A program made the translations under genes and the position numbers. The notes under the pieces were generated by a model that was given only the letters and a program-made list of their open reading frames with translations, was not told the DNA's origin and ran no database searches. A DNA stretch of 64,000 bases. It comes from Lithospermum erythrorhizon (taxonomy: Eukaryota; Streptophyta; Magnoliopsida; Boraginales; Boraginaceae). Shown piece by piece: positions 63,246 through 64,000 of the stretch. The stretch lies in NCBI GenBank assembly GCA_019722365.1, contig JADFUC010000501.1, forward strand, positions 310,001 through 374,000, in the 5' to 3' direction. Every line of letters starts with the position of its first letter. Position 1 is the first letter of the stretch.

Positions 63246-64000
63246 TTTGTTGAATGGATTTTGGATATTATGCCAAATCGATCGCCTCTTTTTACCAATG
63301 ATATAATATCATAAAAAAATAACGGGGATTGAAATATAAGATCCTAGATTGATGTGTGTATGTTAAATATATATGCAGCTCACATGTTACATTGGTGGAA
63401 GGATGAAAGGAATAGGTAAATATGTTCTCAAAACACCTATTGAAAAAATAATATATGAGGCAATGGAGGTATATGAAAAATGATCTTCAAGATTGATGGT
63501 CCTTGCAAAAAGCCTGTAATATAGGTTTATTATCATTCATAACCAGTCATCCATATGCATGATTCCTAATAAATTGATTGCGAAAATAAAGCTAAATCAT
63601 TGTTTTATTTCTCACTTATCTAGGTGTGTATGTATTATATATAACGTATCATCAGTTCATTTTGTTAGAAAATCAGTGCTCTATATATCAATGTAACCAG
63701 CGCTTTCACCCTATTAGTATATAATGATGGTACTAGGACAACTAAAAAGATCAAATGCTAGCACTATCAAATTATTAATGCATGGCGAGAGATACTCATG
63801 AATTGCGAGCAGAATTAGTCGGTCACTCTAAGTGTACAAAAGTTAATGAGATATTCATAAATCATAATACATCACAAACACAATTAGTAGATGACTCGGA
63901 AAATTAAGTAAATCATGATTTAATAATGACAATAAAATAGATATTCATCAAGCAGTAAGTAATGGTTTAATTAATAATGACTAGAAAATCGATATTCAAG
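63246..64000. other. AT-rich flank to the window end
   Basis: Promoter side of the small minus-strand gene. No other gene or bounded repeat is seen. Confidence 0.4.

Overview
The window is nuclear DNA of a flowering plant, most likely a eudicot. The evidence is the content and the architecture. There are multi-exon genes with short GT-AG introns, long AT-rich spacers, plant-only families (FLZ zinc finger, NPSN SNARE, plastid beta-amylase, plastid pyruvate kinase, MIP1-type RING protein), an intron-bearing plant-type elongator tRNA-Met, and many small nonautonomous transposons. I cannot name the species from the sequence alone.

Layout. 0-0.5 kb: a decayed LINE reverse-transcriptase fragment. 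1.0-4.0 kb: a Qb-SNARE gene (NPSN11 type, +), facing a BAM3-type plastid beta-amylase gene (-) at 4.7-7.2 kb. 7.3-14 kb: spacer with a degenerate 5S-rRNA-like (Cassandra-type) segment and two Stowaway-like MITEs. 14.1-15.1 kb: a two-exon FLZ zinc-finger gene (-). 15.1-29.2 kb: a long gene-poor stretch holding MITEs, a pair of 180-bp direct repeats, a 754-bp solo LTR with perfect 5-bp target duplication, and a GC-richer island (about 21.8-26.6 kb) that I cannot identify. 29.3-32.5 kb: TCF25/Rqc1-like gene (+), with an inverted repeat in its 3' flank and a foldback MITE just beyond. 34.5-35.6 kb: single-exon F-box gene (-). 37.0-37.5 kb: hAT-type MITE with 8-bp target duplication. 38.6-44.3 kb: 12-exon plastid pyruvate kinase gene (PKP2 type, +). 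45.9-47.7 kb: ubiquitin-like plus SAYSvFN membrane-protein gene (+), whose 5' end I could not resolve. 49.3-52.3 kb: MIP1-type RING gene (-). 53.8-56.1 kb: probable decayed Gypsy-type LTR. 59.1-60.1 kb: mitochondrial carrier gene of BOU type (+). 61.7 kb: tRNA-Met (-). 61.8-62.5 kb: second hAT-type MITE with 8-bp target duplication. 62.9-63.2 kb: small plant protein of unknown function (-).

How the genes relate. They are independent nuclear genes, not an operon. Two act in plastid carbon metabolism (BAM3 in starch breakdown, PKP2 supplying pyruvate for fatty acid synthesis), and BOU is a mitochondrial inner-membrane carrier. Two (TCF25-like, SAYSvFN) belong to families linked in yeast or animals to quality control of stalled ribosomes. 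MIP1 is a RING-type protein and the F-box protein is a likely SCF adaptor. I found no convincing new multi-gene system. The most unusual items are the splice-junction anomaly in the SAYSvFN gene, the duplicated decoy splice donor in the NPSN intron, the 5S-like segment, and the unidentified GC-richer island.

Exon boundaries were set by reading GT/AG sites against reading frame and remembered family conservation. No alignment or search was run.
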